Below are positions 23,584 through 30,721 of a stretch of DNA of 64,000 nt, piece after piece (position 1 is the stretch's first letter; the number at the start of each line of letters is the position of its first letter). This DNA is from Desulfuromonas sp. AOP6. Its GTDB lineage: Bacteria > Desulfobacterota > Desulfuromonadia > Desulfuromonadales > SZUA-540. A program made the position numbers and the translations under genes. The stretch is from positions 806,001-870,000 of the forward strand of contig NZ_AP022810.1 in NCBI RefSeq assembly GCF_009731355.2, read 5' to 3'. The notes under the pieces are model-generated. The model saw nothing but the letters and a program-made list of their open reading frames with translations, had not been told where the DNA came from and ran no database searches.

Positions 23584-23638
23584 ACCGCGCCATGGGGGGC
23601 GTTAAGAAAACAAGTCAATATATAGGAGGAAAAAAACT

Positions 23639-24187
23639 ATGCGTATTGCTGGAATTGAGAAATCCAAAGGTCCTGTCTGGTTGCGGGTTCTGTTCAAGAT
23701 TATGGGATCGCGCTCTGGCGGAGTACCAACCCCTCTGTGGGTGTATGGCTGGAAACCAAGCATTCTAAAATCGTTCCTTGGCTTGGGCCGTTCGGTCCGC
23801 ACCCCGGGTGAACTACCCGAGAGATTGAAGAGGCTTGCCATGTATTGGACGGCACGGCAGGTCGAGTGCGCGTTCTGAATTGATCTGACGAATCGTCTCG
23901 CCCGTGAGGCGGGAATAACCCACGAAGAAATTGCTGCTCTTGCCAATTACTGCAGCAGCGACATGTTCACCGACCTGGAGAAAAATGTCCTGGCCTATGC
24001 CGAGGCTGTCACGGCCACGCCTTCACGTGTTACGGACGAACTTTTTGAAAAGCTCTCTACGCAATTAAATGAAGTACAGATGGTGGAATTGACGGCAGCC
24101 ATCGCCCTGGAGAATTTTAGTGCCCGCTTCAATCGCGCCTTTGGCATCGAGCCGGGAAAGTCAGTTTCGTTGAATAACGGGAAATAG
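23639..24187 (+). CDS. AhpD-like (carboxymuconolactone decarboxylase family) selenoprotein, UGA read as selenocysteine
   Basis: The frame runs from ATG 23639 (GGAGG at about 23625) to TAG 24187 with one internal TGA at 23876-23878. Upstream ends MYWTARQVECAF and downstream continues in the same frame IDLTNRLAREAGITHEEIAA, so the site reads Cys77-Ala-Phe-TGA80-Ile-Asp. In this family the place is a redox CxxC, as in AhpD, so TGA replaces the second Cys. A hairpin downstream fits a bacterial SECIS. The joined protein of 182 residues has normal family length and no frameshift is needed. The alternative is a nonsense mutation, but the exact position at a catalytic Cys argues against it. Likely role: thiol peroxidase or disulfide redox chemistry. 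Confidence 0.8.
23896..23914 (+). promoter_or_regulatory. Candidate bacterial SECIS hairpin
   Basis: TCTCGCC (23896-23902) pairs with GGCGGGA (23908-23914) over seven pairs with one U-G wobble, closing a loop CGUGA. The loop has a G in its second position and begins 24 nt after the UGA at 23876-23878. Both features fall within the usual limits for bacterial selenocysteine insertion elements, which bind SelB. The hairpin lies inside the coding frame, as expected in bacteria. Confidence 0.7.
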
Positions 24188-24225
24188 GCGCAAATCCGTT
24201 CCACATTAAAATGTCTGGAGACCCC

Positions 24226-24924
24226 ATGAAGAAAAAGAAAATCCTTTTGGTCCTGATTTTGGCAGGACTTGTGGCTTTGTTTATCGGCCTTGACCTGAAT
24301 CGCTTCCTGTCGCTGGAAGGTATTAAAACGCACCGGGATGCTTTGGAGGCCTTTTATGCCAGGAATCGGCTGATCACTCCGATTGCTTTTATCCTGGTCT
24401 ACATCATTCAGACAGCGCTTTCCCTTCCCGGGGCTTTGCTGCTCTCCCTGGCTGCAGGGGCTCTGTTCGGGGTCTTCCAGGGGACGCTTTTTGCAGTAAC
24501 GGGGGCAACCTTGGGAGCGACCTGCGCGTTTCTGGTGTCTCGTTACCTTTTGAGTGGATGGGCGCAGAAAAGGGTCGGGTCAAAATGGGATACGCTGAAT
24601 GTAGCCCTTGAAAGGGATGGACTAAACTATCTGCTGTTCCTGAGATTTGTTCCCATTTTCCCCTTTTTTCTCATCAACCTCGTAGCGGCGTTAACAAGAC
24701 TGCCCCTTCGCACGTTCTTCCTGGGAACCTTCGTGGGCATTCTTCCGGGAGCTTTTGTCTATGTCAACGCGGGAGCGAGTCTTGCTTCCATTGAGTCGAT
24801 GGCTGGAATCGTCTCGCCAAGAGTCCTTGGTTCCTTTGTGCTGTTGGGGGGCTTCTCCCTGGTGCCTATTCTTAGTCATAAATGGCATTGGGCAAGAAAG
24901 ACCGAAAACCAATCTGAAGCTTAG
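24226..24924 (+). CDS. TVP38/TMEM64 (DedA-related) membrane protein
   Basis: A 232-residue inner-membrane protein with an N-terminal hydrophobic segment (ILLVLILAGLVALFIG) and the family core: LPGALLLSLAAGALFG, then GATLGATCAFLVSRYL, then FLRFVPIFPFFLINLVAALT, with further membrane helices. ATG 24226 has GGAG at 24217-24220; an upstream ATG at 24211 would add five residues. It lies 38 bp after the AhpD-like gene. Members have been linked to lipid scrambling or small-ion transport; the substrate here is unknown. The setting with a rhodanese and a selenoprotein suggests sulfur, selenium or metalloid stress. Confidence 0.85.
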   Translation: MKKKKILLVLILAGLVALFIGLDLNRFLSLEGIKTHRDALEAFYARNRLITPIAFILVYIIQTALSLPGALLLSLAAGALFGVFQGTLFAVTGATLGATCAFLVSRYLLSGWAQKRVGSKWDTLNVALERDGLNYLLFLRFVPIFPFFLINLVAALTRLPLRTFFLGTFVGILPGAFVYVNAGASLASIESMAGIVSPRVLGSFVLLGGFSLVPILSHKWHWARKTENQSEA

Positions 24925-25087
24925 GTTGCGAAAAACGGCCAAAGGACGGTCACCTTGGCGTAGGGCACCTCGGCGGCGCTGAAGACCTGTGGCCCTTTTC
25001 ATAAAGTCAGATTGGTGATGACGGGTTGGCCAGAAATGTTTCGGTGTTGCGGCAGGTCCCTTCCGAAATTGGGTGCCTAAAAAAGTC

Positions 25088-25150
25088 TTGACATGAAAAT
25101 CAACCCCATATAGATTGATGTCAAATAGTTCGATATCAATCTATATGGGG
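25088..25150 (+). promoter_or_regulatory. marR promoter with 16-bp perfect inverted repeat operator
   Basis: TTGACA at 25088-25093 and TAGATT at 25111-25116 (17-bp spacing) form a likely promoter. The arms CCCCATATAGATTGAT (25104-25119) and ATCAATCTATATGGGG (25135-25150) are perfect complements around a 15-bp centre. The left arm covers the -10 box and the right arm ends at the ribosome site of the MarR gene. This is a classic autoregulatory arrangement; binding by the encoded MarR is inference. Confidence 0.75.
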
Positions 25151-25155
25151 TAATC

Positions 25156-25608
25156 GTGAAAAAATTGTCGTTCAAGAACAAGGACGAAGCTGCTGCCATG
25201 AATACCTTTGTGAAGCTGATGAGAGTCACAGAGGTGGTGACGAGCGCCACTCACCGGCATCTGGCCGAAGAAAACCTGACCATTTCCCAGTTCGGTGTAC
25301 TGGAGGCGCTCTATCATCTGGGTCCTCTGTGTCAGCGTGATGTGGCCAAGAAGATCCTCAAGAGCACTGGTAATATCACCACCGTGGTGGACAACCTGGA
25401 GCGACGCGGTTTGGTCGCGCGCATTCGCAGCAGTGATGATCGCCGCTATGTCGCGCTGCATTTGACGGAGGAAGGAACTCGCCTGGTCGCCAAAATTTTT
25501 CCGACCCATGTGCAGGGGGTTGTTCACAGTCTGAGCGCTCTCACTTCGGAAGAGCAGGAGGAGCTGGGCCGTTTGTGCAGAAAGCTGGGACTGGGGCAGG
25601 GTAGGTAA
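25156..25608 (+). CDS. MarR-family transcriptional regulator
   Basis: A 150-residue winged-helix repressor. The core is FGVLEALYHLGPLCQRDVAK, ILKSTGNITTVVDNLERRGL, then the wing VARIRSSDDRRYVALHLTEEG. It starts at GTG 25156, preceded by GGGG at 25147-25150. It is followed 58 bp later by doxX and then yceI, which it probably controls together with itself. The inverted repeat upstream of this gene and a shorter one upstream of doxX are candidate sites. The inducer is unknown; MarR-DoxX-YceI sets are often tied to quinone or oxidative stress. Confidence 0.92.
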   Translation: MKKLSFKNKDEAAAMNTFVKLMRVTEVVTSATHRHLAEENLTISQFGVLEALYHLGPLCQRDVAKKILKSTGNITTVVDNLERRGLVARIRSSDDRRYVALHLTEEGTRLVAKIFPTHVQGVVHSLSALTSEEQEELGRLCRKLGLGQGR

Positions 25609-25619
25609 AAAAATTTCCT

Positions 25620-25645
25620 TATATAATTCGATGTTAAATTATATA
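25620..25645. promoter_or_regulatory. A/T-rich palindrome upstream of doxX
   Basis: TATATAATT (25620-25628) pairs with AATTATATA (25637-25645) around an eight-base centre. It lies in the 58-bp gap between marR and doxX, about 20 bp before the doxX start. It may be a second operator or part of a promoter; it does not match the larger operator in sequence. Confidence 0.45.
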
Positions 25646-25666
25646 CCAACAACCACGGAGACAATC

Positions 25667-26122
25667 ATGTTAAACAAACTGCTTGGCACGAAAGACGAAA
25701 TCTCGACAACCATTCTTCGCCTCACCTTGGGCTTGGTAATTTTTCCGCACGGTGCTCAGAAGTTGCTGGGGTGGTTCGGTGGCTATGGTTTTACCGGCAC
25801 CATGCAGCACTTCACTGAAACCATGGGTATTCCCTATCTGTTTGCCCTGTTGGCGGTCCTGGCCGAATCTTTCGGGGCGCTCGGACTGATCGTTGGGCTG
25901 GGAACGCGGATCGCAGCGCTGGGGGTGGGGGCCACCATTGGCGTGGCGGCTCTCATGGTGCATATCCCTTACGGCTTTTTCATGAACTGGTCCGGCAGCC
26001 AGGCCGGAGAAGGGTTCGAGTATCATCTGCTGGTCGTCGGGATGGCCCTCTCCCTCGTCATCAGGGGCGGCGGGAAATGGTCCCTGGATCGCATCCTGGC
26101 CAGCAGGTCTATGGGTCATTGA
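25667..26122 (+). CDS. DoxX-family membrane protein
   Basis: A 151-residue protein with four membrane helices and the DoxX signature ILRLTLGLVIFPHGAQKLLGWFGG, followed by ALLAVLAESFGALGLIVGLG and a third and fourth helix. ATG 25667 has GGAG six bases upstream; an ATG-like start at 25631 lacks one and would overlap the palindrome. DoxX proteins are subunits or partners of quinone-linked redox complexes. Its place between marR and yceI is a common arrangement. Confidence 0.9.
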   Translation: MLNKLLGTKDEISTTILRLTLGLVIFPHGAQKLLGWFGGYGFTGTMQHFTETMGIPYLFALLAVLAESFGALGLIVGLGTRIAALGVGATIGVAALMVHIPYGFFMNWSGSQAGEGFEYHLLVVGMALSLVIRGGGKWSLDRILASRSMGH

Positions 26123-26174
26123 CGGAAACATTCCACAAACAAAACTCACATCCAAAAAGAAAGGAAAACGACAA

Positions 26175-26771
26175 ATGAAAAGACTGATTCTAACTCTGGG
26201 TGTTTTTGCTCTGCTGATCGCTCCTTCGGGGGCTATGGCGACTAACTGGAACATCGACCCCGATCACTCGGCGGCCCACTTCAAGGTACGTCACATGATG
26301 ATTGCCGACGTGCGGGGCAGCTTTCCGGATGTGCAAGGGGTTGTGGTCATCAACGACAGCGATATCACGCGTTCAACTGTTGATGTCACCATCAAGGCCG
26401 CCAGTATCCACACCGGTGTGGAGAAGCGCGACGCCCACCTGAAGAGTGCAGACTTTTTTGAGGTCGAAACCTATCCGACACTCACCTTCAAGTCGAAGCG
26501 TGTCCAGAAGGTCTCGGACAACAGCCTCAGGGTCGTTGGCGATCTCACCTTGCACGGCGTGACCAAAGAGGTGGAGTTGCTGGTTGACGGACCCAGCGGT
26601 GAGGTCAAGGACCCCTGGGGCAATCTTCGCAAGGGGGCCAGGGCCGCGACCCAGATCAATCGTAAGGACTTCGGCATCATCTGGAACGCCACGTTGGACA
26701 ATGGCGGCCTTATGATCGGCGATGACGTGGAGATCATCATCGACCTCGAATTCATCAAGCAGGCGAACTGA
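26175..26771 (+). CDS. YceI-family periplasmic lipid-binding protein
   Basis: A 198-residue exported protein. The signal peptide is MKRLILTLGVFALLIAPSGA, with cleavage after AMA. The lipocalin-like YceI barrel follows: WNIDPDHSAAHFKVRHMMIA, then GVEKRDAHLKSADFFEVETY, then INRKDFGIIWN. Family members bind polyisoprenoids such as quinone side chains. A GAAAGGAAA ribosome site precedes the ATG. It is the last gene of the marR-doxX-yceI set, and a strong hairpin follows. Confidence 0.92.
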   Translation: MKRLILTLGVFALLIAPSGAMATNWNIDPDHSAAHFKVRHMMIADVRGSFPDVQGVVVINDSDITRSTVDVTIKAASIHTGVEKRDAHLKSADFFEVETYPTLTFKSKRVQKVSDNSLRVVGDLTLHGVTKEVELLVDGPSGEVKDPWGNLRKGARAATQINRKDFGIIWNATLDNGGLMIGDDVEIIIDLEFIKQAN

Positions 26772-26781
26772 TCCAGTCGCC

Positions 26782-26812
26782 GCCGGGAGGGCACGCCTCC
26801 TGCCCTCCCGGC
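26782..26812 (+). terminator. Hairpin after yceI
   Basis: GCCGGGAGGGCA pairs perfectly with TGCCCTCCCGGC around a 7-base loop, starting 10 bp after the yceI stop. The following bases (TTGTCTGG) are not a true T run, so termination may be partial. Confidence 0.6.
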
Positions 26813-26861
26813 TTGTCTGGACTTGCGAAACTTGCCTGTTTTATTATTGGTGGATCAAAAG

Positions 26862-26933
26862 CCTTGGCGTGTTGCCGGAAAAAACACAGGAGAAATTGGA
26901 GGGCAGGTGCAAAAAAAAGGCACTTTGACGTCT
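26862..26933. repeat. Dispersed ~300-bp element, 5' fragment cut by IS3
   Basis: TTGGCGTGTTGCCGGAAAAA and, further on, AAAAAAGGCACTTTGACGTC match the start of the element copy at 48618-48975 (ATGGCGTGTTACAGGAAA and AAAAAAGCACTTTAACG). The homology stops where the IS3 element begins at 26934, and no remainder is seen beyond its other end. Confidence 0.5.
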
Positions 26934-28189
26934 TGAGGTTGGCTGGAAAAAGTGGACACCAATCTCATAGCCTGCGAGGCTCAAGGAGGTGTCCATTGGA
27001 ACGCATGCCGAGGCAGTTTTACACACTGGAGTTCAGAGAGGAGGCCGTCCGCTTGGTCGTCGACGGCGGCTTGACGGTTGCCGAAGTCGGGCGGCGGTTG
27101 AGCGTGTCGCAGCAGACGCCGCGCAACTAAATCAAGAGGCATAGCACCACCGGCCTCAAGACCCACGGCAGCCATAACGTGACCGAGTTGGAAGCCGAGG
27201 TCTCCAGGCTGCGCAAGGAGCTGGCCGAAGCGCGGCTGGAGAAGGAAATTCTAAAAATGGGACTTTGCAAAGGAGCCGCGGGGAGGTACGCGATGATCGA
27301 CGAGTTGCGCAAGGAACAGGGTTTCTCCGTTGATCCGATGGGCGTGTCGAAAAGCAGCTACTATGCCTGGAAGAATCGCAAGCCGTCAGCCCGCAAGCAG
27401 AAGGATGAGCGGCTCAAGGTAGCGATCAGGGCGGCCCATGAGCGGGGACGAGGGATTTACGGGCCAGAGAAGATCCAGGACGAGCTGGCTGATGTCGAGA
27501 AGGTCGAGGTTGGCATTAACTAGATCAAGCGACTGCGGCGGCAGATGAATATCCGCTGCAAGCAGGTGAAGAAGTACAAGGCAACCACCAACTCGAATCA
27601 CACGTTGCCGGTCGCGCCGAACCTGCTGGATCTGGAGTTTGCGATGTCAGGTCCTAACCAGGCCTGGGTGGCCGACATAACCTATGTCGCCACCGAAGAA
27701 GGCTGGCTCTACTTGGCGGCGATCAAGGACCTCTGGAATCGGGAAATCGTCGGTTACGCCATGAGGCATCGGATGACGCAGGATCTGGTTGGCCGTGCCC
27801 TGTTCCGTGCCGTTGCTGCCCGGCGGCCACCGAAAGGGCTGATCCATCATTCAGGTCGTGGCAGTCAGTATTGTTCGCGCCGCTACCAGAAGCTGATGAA
27901 GCAGTTCGGGATGAAGCCGTCAATGAACCGCAAAGGGGACTGTTGGGACAACGCCCCGATGGAGAGTTTCTTCGGCACCCTCAAGCAGGAAATGGTTCAC
28001 CACCGCAGATATCACACCCGGCAGCAAGCCATGGGCGAGATCAGAGAGTACATCGAAGTGTTCTACAACCGGCAGAGACGACACGCCAGACTGGGCAATC
28101 TTTCCCCGGCGGCTTACTGGAGGAAATTCGTCAAACGGCAAGGGGCTGCCTGACCATAACATGGTGTCCACTATTGCGGACCGACCTCA
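26934..28189 (+). mobile_element. Decayed IS3-family insertion sequence
   Basis: A 1256-bp element with imperfect terminal inverted repeats: TGAGGTTGGC and AGTGGACACC at the left, with the complements GGTGTCCACT and GACCTCA at the right. No flanking direct repeat is visible, so the site has aged or been rearranged. Both transposase frames are interrupted. The right end lies only about 50 bp before the cobalamin riboswitch, so the insertion redrew the upstream side of the cob operon promoter. Confidence 0.9.
26996..28153 (+). pseudogene. IS3 transposase OrfA/OrfB, inactivated by stop codons
   Basis: OrfA starts with RQFYTLEFREEAVRLVVDGG but meets TAA at 27128-27130. Beyond it the coil segment TELEAEVSRLRKELAEARLE continues in another frame into OrfB, with HTH_21 (SKSSYYAWKNRKPSARKQKD). 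OrfB meets TAG at 27521-27523 after VEKVEVGIN. The rest (27545-28153) has the rve core: first Asp in AWVADITYV, second Asp region with SGRGSQYCS in place of the usual H-S-D-R-G-S-Q-Y, and Glu in NAPMESFFGTLK. The second catalytic Asp appears replaced by Gly. The gene is dead by at least three lesions. Confidence 0.9.
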
Positions 28190-28198
28190 AATAATAGC

Positions 28199-28229
28199 TT
28201 GTCATGGGGAGTAATCTTTATGCTATAGT
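28199..28229 (+). promoter_or_regulatory. Probable promoter of the cob operon
   Basis: TTGTCA at 28199-28204 and TATAGT at 28224-28229 with a 19-bp spacing would start a transcript near 28236, directly at the riboswitch. It lies just beyond the right end of the IS3 element. The spacing is longer than ideal, so the call is tentative. Confidence 0.45.
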
Positions 28230-28241
28230 TCAAAAACATCA

Positions 28242-28335
28242 TAATCGAATGAGTGGAAGACGGTGTGAATCCGTCACGGTGCCGCCACTGTGATCATCGT
28301 TCCTGAACGATGAAAGTCAGATACGCTATCGATTA
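28242..28335 (+). ncRNA. Cobalamin (adenosylcobalamin-type) riboswitch
   Basis: Closing stem TAATCGA (28242-28248) with TCGATTA (28329-28335). The core has the hallmarks of the class: GGAAGACGGTGTGAATCC, then the conserved GCCGCCACTGTGAT, a short hairpin ATCGTTC/GAACGAT, and the 3' segment AGTCAGATAC. A terminator stem follows before cobC. Ligand binding is therefore expected to lower expression of the 20-kb biosynthesis operon by transcript ending. Confidence 0.93.
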
Positions 28336-28398
28336 GTTGGTTCATAGTACCTTCGCGCATTGAGGTGCTAGATCATTTGTGAGTGGATAAAAAACGGT

Positions 28399-28439
28399 AT
28401 CCCCGCAGCCCCCAAAAGGTTGCGGGGATTTTTGTTTTT
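28399..28439 (+). terminator. Riboswitch expression-platform terminator
   Basis: ATCCCCGCA (28399-28407) pairs with TGCGGGGAT (28421-28429), followed by TTTTGTTTTT. It sits between the riboswitch and the cobC start (10 bp after it), so it is the likely on/off element. Confidence 0.88.
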
Positions 28440-28448
28440 GAGGTGACA

Positions 28449-29042
28449 ATGCCAAGGAAGCTGACCCTGATTAGACATGCTGGACTTCAAAACGCTCTGG
28501 ACGGCTGTTACGTGGGACGGCTTGATGTGCCTCTCAGCGAGTCGGGCAAACAACATGCTGAACATTTGACTGATCGCTTACCGCTGGCCGAAATCGATGC
28601 CCTTTGGTGCAGCCCGGCCCGCAGGGCAAGAGAGACTGCAAAGCCTTTGAGCGAAAGACTGAAACTTGACTGCTTGGTTGTGGAGGATCTGAATGAAGTC
28701 AACTTCGGCCGTTGGGAGGGGTTGACCTTCGAAGAGATTAGGGCCACTGATCCTAATCTAGTCAATGATTGGGCTGAACTCAAAGAGGGCTTTTGCTTCC
28801 CCGAGGGTGAGTCGCACAGTGACTTCCAAAGGCGAATCAATACGCTTGCGAACGCTATAGCAATGTGTCACCACAACCATCTTGCGCTGGTAACGCACGG
28901 AGGTGTTATTTGCCATTTGCTATGTGAACTTATGGGCTGGCCAGCAAAAGATTATCTTAAAATCAACATACAGCGTGGTGGCTTTGCAACTCTCAACCTC
29001 TACCCTGAGGGTGCGGTGCTTACGGGGCTTTACAATGACTGA
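28449..29042 (+). CDS. cobC: Alpha-ribazole phosphatase (histidine phosphatase family)
   Basis: Removes the phosphate from alpha-ribazole-5'-phosphate or from the final cobamide phosphate in lower-ligand assembly. The 197-residue protein has the phosphoglycerate-mutase-type catalytic start KLTLIRHAGL, the second signature CSPARRARETA, and the late His in ALVTHGGV. ATG 28449 follows GAGGTGA; the longer open frame back to 28383 would run through the riboswitch terminator. It is the first gene of the operon and overlaps cobU by eight bases. Confidence 0.9.
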   Translation: MPRKLTLIRHAGLQNALDGCYVGRLDVPLSESGKQHAEHLTDRLPLAEIDALWCSPARRARETAKPLSERLKLDCLVVEDLNEVNFGRWEGLTFEEIRATDPNLVNDWAELKEGFCFPEGESHSDFQRRINTLANAIAMCHHNHLALVTHGGVICHLLCELMGWPAKDYLKINIQRGGFATLNLYPEGAVLTGLYND

Positions 29043-29601
29043 ATCGGCGAACAGCCGGCTGATCTATATCAGTGGCGGCAGCCGTAGCGGTAAAAGCCGT
29101 TACGCTGAGTTGCGTGCAGTCCAACTGCCTGGACCTCGTACTTATATCGCGACATGCCCAGCGATCGATGCTGAGATGGATGAGCGCATTGCCCGTCATC
29201 GCCTACAGAGGGAGAAATATGACTGGTTGACCCTGGAAGAGCCCCTGGAATTGGCTCGGGTGCTTGGTGAATGTCAGGACAGTTCGGTGGTACTGGTCGA
29301 CTGCCTGACCCTTTGGATTAATAATCTTCTCTATCGGGCGCAGCAAAACAACAAGGAGATCTCCGAAGAAGATATTACCACTTTGTGTACCGAGGTTGCT
29401 GTGGCGGCCAGACAAGGTAAGCGCACCATCATATTTGTGACAAATGAGTTGGGAATGGGGCTTGTCCCCGCTGATCCTGTGTCACGGCTCTATCGCGACC
29501 TTGTAGGGCGTTGTAATCAAACGATTGTGGGTCTTGCCGATGAGGCAGTGTTCGTTGTATCTGGCTGCCCGATATTTCTCAAAGGAGATGTAAAGAAATG
29601 A
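29035..29601 (+). CDS. cobU: Adenosylcobinamide kinase / adenosylcobinamide-phosphate guanylyltransferase
   Basis: Bifunctional enzyme that phosphorylates adenosylcobinamide and transfers GMP to give adenosylcobinamide-GDP. The 188-residue product has the P-loop ISGGSRSGKSRYAE, the ERIARHRLQR segment that includes the guanylyl-accepting His, and VLVDCLTLWINNLL. ATG 29035 lies inside the end of cobC; the frame upstream to 28903 belongs to cobC DNA. It overlaps cobT by four bases. Confidence 0.94.
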   Translation: MTESANSRLIYISGGSRSGKSRYAELRAVQLPGPRTYIATCPAIDAEMDERIARHRLQREKYDWLTLEEPLELARVLGECQDSSVVLVDCLTLWINNLLYRAQQNNKEISEEDITTLCTEVAVAARQGKRTIIFVTNELGMGLVPADPVSRLYRDLVGRCNQTIVGLADEAVFVVSGCPIFLKGDVKK

Positions 29602-30674
29602 CCTTGCACGAAAGCTCTCTTCTAAATCGTACCCTTGCGGCCATTGCTCCAGCCAACCGTGGAGCACGTGTGATGGCCAAGGAACGTCTTGACCAACTGG
29701 CTATCCCGCATTGGGCCTTGGGCCGATTGATGGATTTGGCCCTCGACCTCGCAGCAATGTCCGGCAGCCTGCACCCTTCTGTCAGTCGAAAGACGATTGC
29801 TGTCATGGCGGGGGACCACGGTATCGTAGCCGCTGGTGTCAGCAAGTTTCCACAAGCAGTGACTCTGGAAATGGTCCGTAATTTTGTCAATGAATCCGCC
29901 AGCATCAACGCCCTGGCTCGTCAGGTTGGAGCCAAGGTGACGGTAGTCGATACCGGCGTTGCTGGGGATCTAAGCGAATTGGTCGCTTGCGGTAAGATCA
30001 TCGACAAGAAGATCGCACCGGGTACGGCAAACTTTGCCGAAGGGCCAGCCATGACACGCGAGCAGGCCGTGAGAGCGATTGAGGCCGGGATTGAGGTCGC
30101 TCAATCTCTGGGGGATCAAACAGATATATTCGGTACCGGCGATATGGGGATTGGCAACACCAGTCCGTCAAGTGCCATTATCTCAGTGATATGCAAGTAT
30201 TCGGTTGCTGACGTTACTGGTCGCGGCACGGGTCTTGACGACGACGCACTGGCCAACAAGATCGTTATTTTAGAAAAGGCATTGAAGCTTAATCAGCCGA
30301 ATCCGCAGGACGGTCTCGATGTTCTGGCCAAGGTTGGAGGTTTTGAGATCGGCGCCATAGCTGGTCTGATCCTTGGCGCGGCGGCGCAAAAGAAGCCAGT
30401 GGTGATCGACGGAATCATTTCTTCGGCCGGAGCGTTGATCGCCGACAGCCTGGCGCCCCAATGTAAAGATTATATGATCGCTGGTCATCGCAGTGCAGAG
30501 CAGGGCCACAAGATTGCTCTTGATTTTCTCGGCAAGAAGCCGTTGCTTGACCTTGACCTGCGCCTTGGCGAGGGGACCGGTGGGGCGGTGGCCATGAATC
30601 TCGTCGAGGCTGCGGTGGCAATTTTAACCGAGGTCGCGACTTTTGAAGAAGCCGCGGTTAGCCAGTCAAGTTGA
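29598..30674 (+). CDS. cobT: Nicotinate-nucleotide-dimethylbenzimidazole phosphoribosyltransferase
   Basis: Activates the lower-ligand base by transferring ribose phosphate from nicotinate mononucleotide. The 358-residue protein shows MAGDHGIVAAGVSKFPQAVT, then GDMGIGNTS, and the catalytic Glu in LRLGEGTGGAVA. Its start overlaps the cobU stop. The next gene is bzaF, which makes a benzimidazole base anaerobically, so the likely substrate here is 5-hydroxybenzimidazole rather than dimethylbenzimidazole (inference from context). Confidence 0.95.
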   Translation: MTLHESSLLNRTLAAIAPANRGARVMAKERLDQLAIPHWALGRLMDLALDLAAMSGSLHPSVSRKTIAVMAGDHGIVAAGVSKFPQAVTLEMVRNFVNESASINALARQVGAKVTVVDTGVAGDLSELVACGKIIDKKIAPGTANFAEGPAMTREQAVRAIEAGIEVAQSLGDQTDIFGTGDMGIGNTSPSSAIISVICKYSVADVTGRGTGLDDDALANKIVILEKALKLNQPNPQDGLDVLAKVGGFEIGAIAGLILGAAAQKKPVVIDGIISSAGALIADSLAPQCKDYMIAGHRSAEQGHKIALDFLGKKPLLDLDLRLGEGTGGAVAMNLVEAAVAILTEVATFEEAAVSQSS

Positions 30675-30721
30675 AATTATTATTTTATTAATTATTCCAA
30701 GGTCTTGAAAAAGGAGAGTTG

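Noticed and set aside
23876-23878. TGA in the AhpD-like gene as an ordinary nonsense mutation or sequencing error
   Set aside because: It falls exactly at the family's redox Cys, the frame continues unchanged on both sides, and a SECIS-like hairpin follows at the right distance.
27128-27130. Stop codons in the IS3 transposase as recoding sites
   Set aside because: The codons are TAA and TAG, not at conserved Cys positions, and a catalytic Asp also seems lost. Simple decay explains them.
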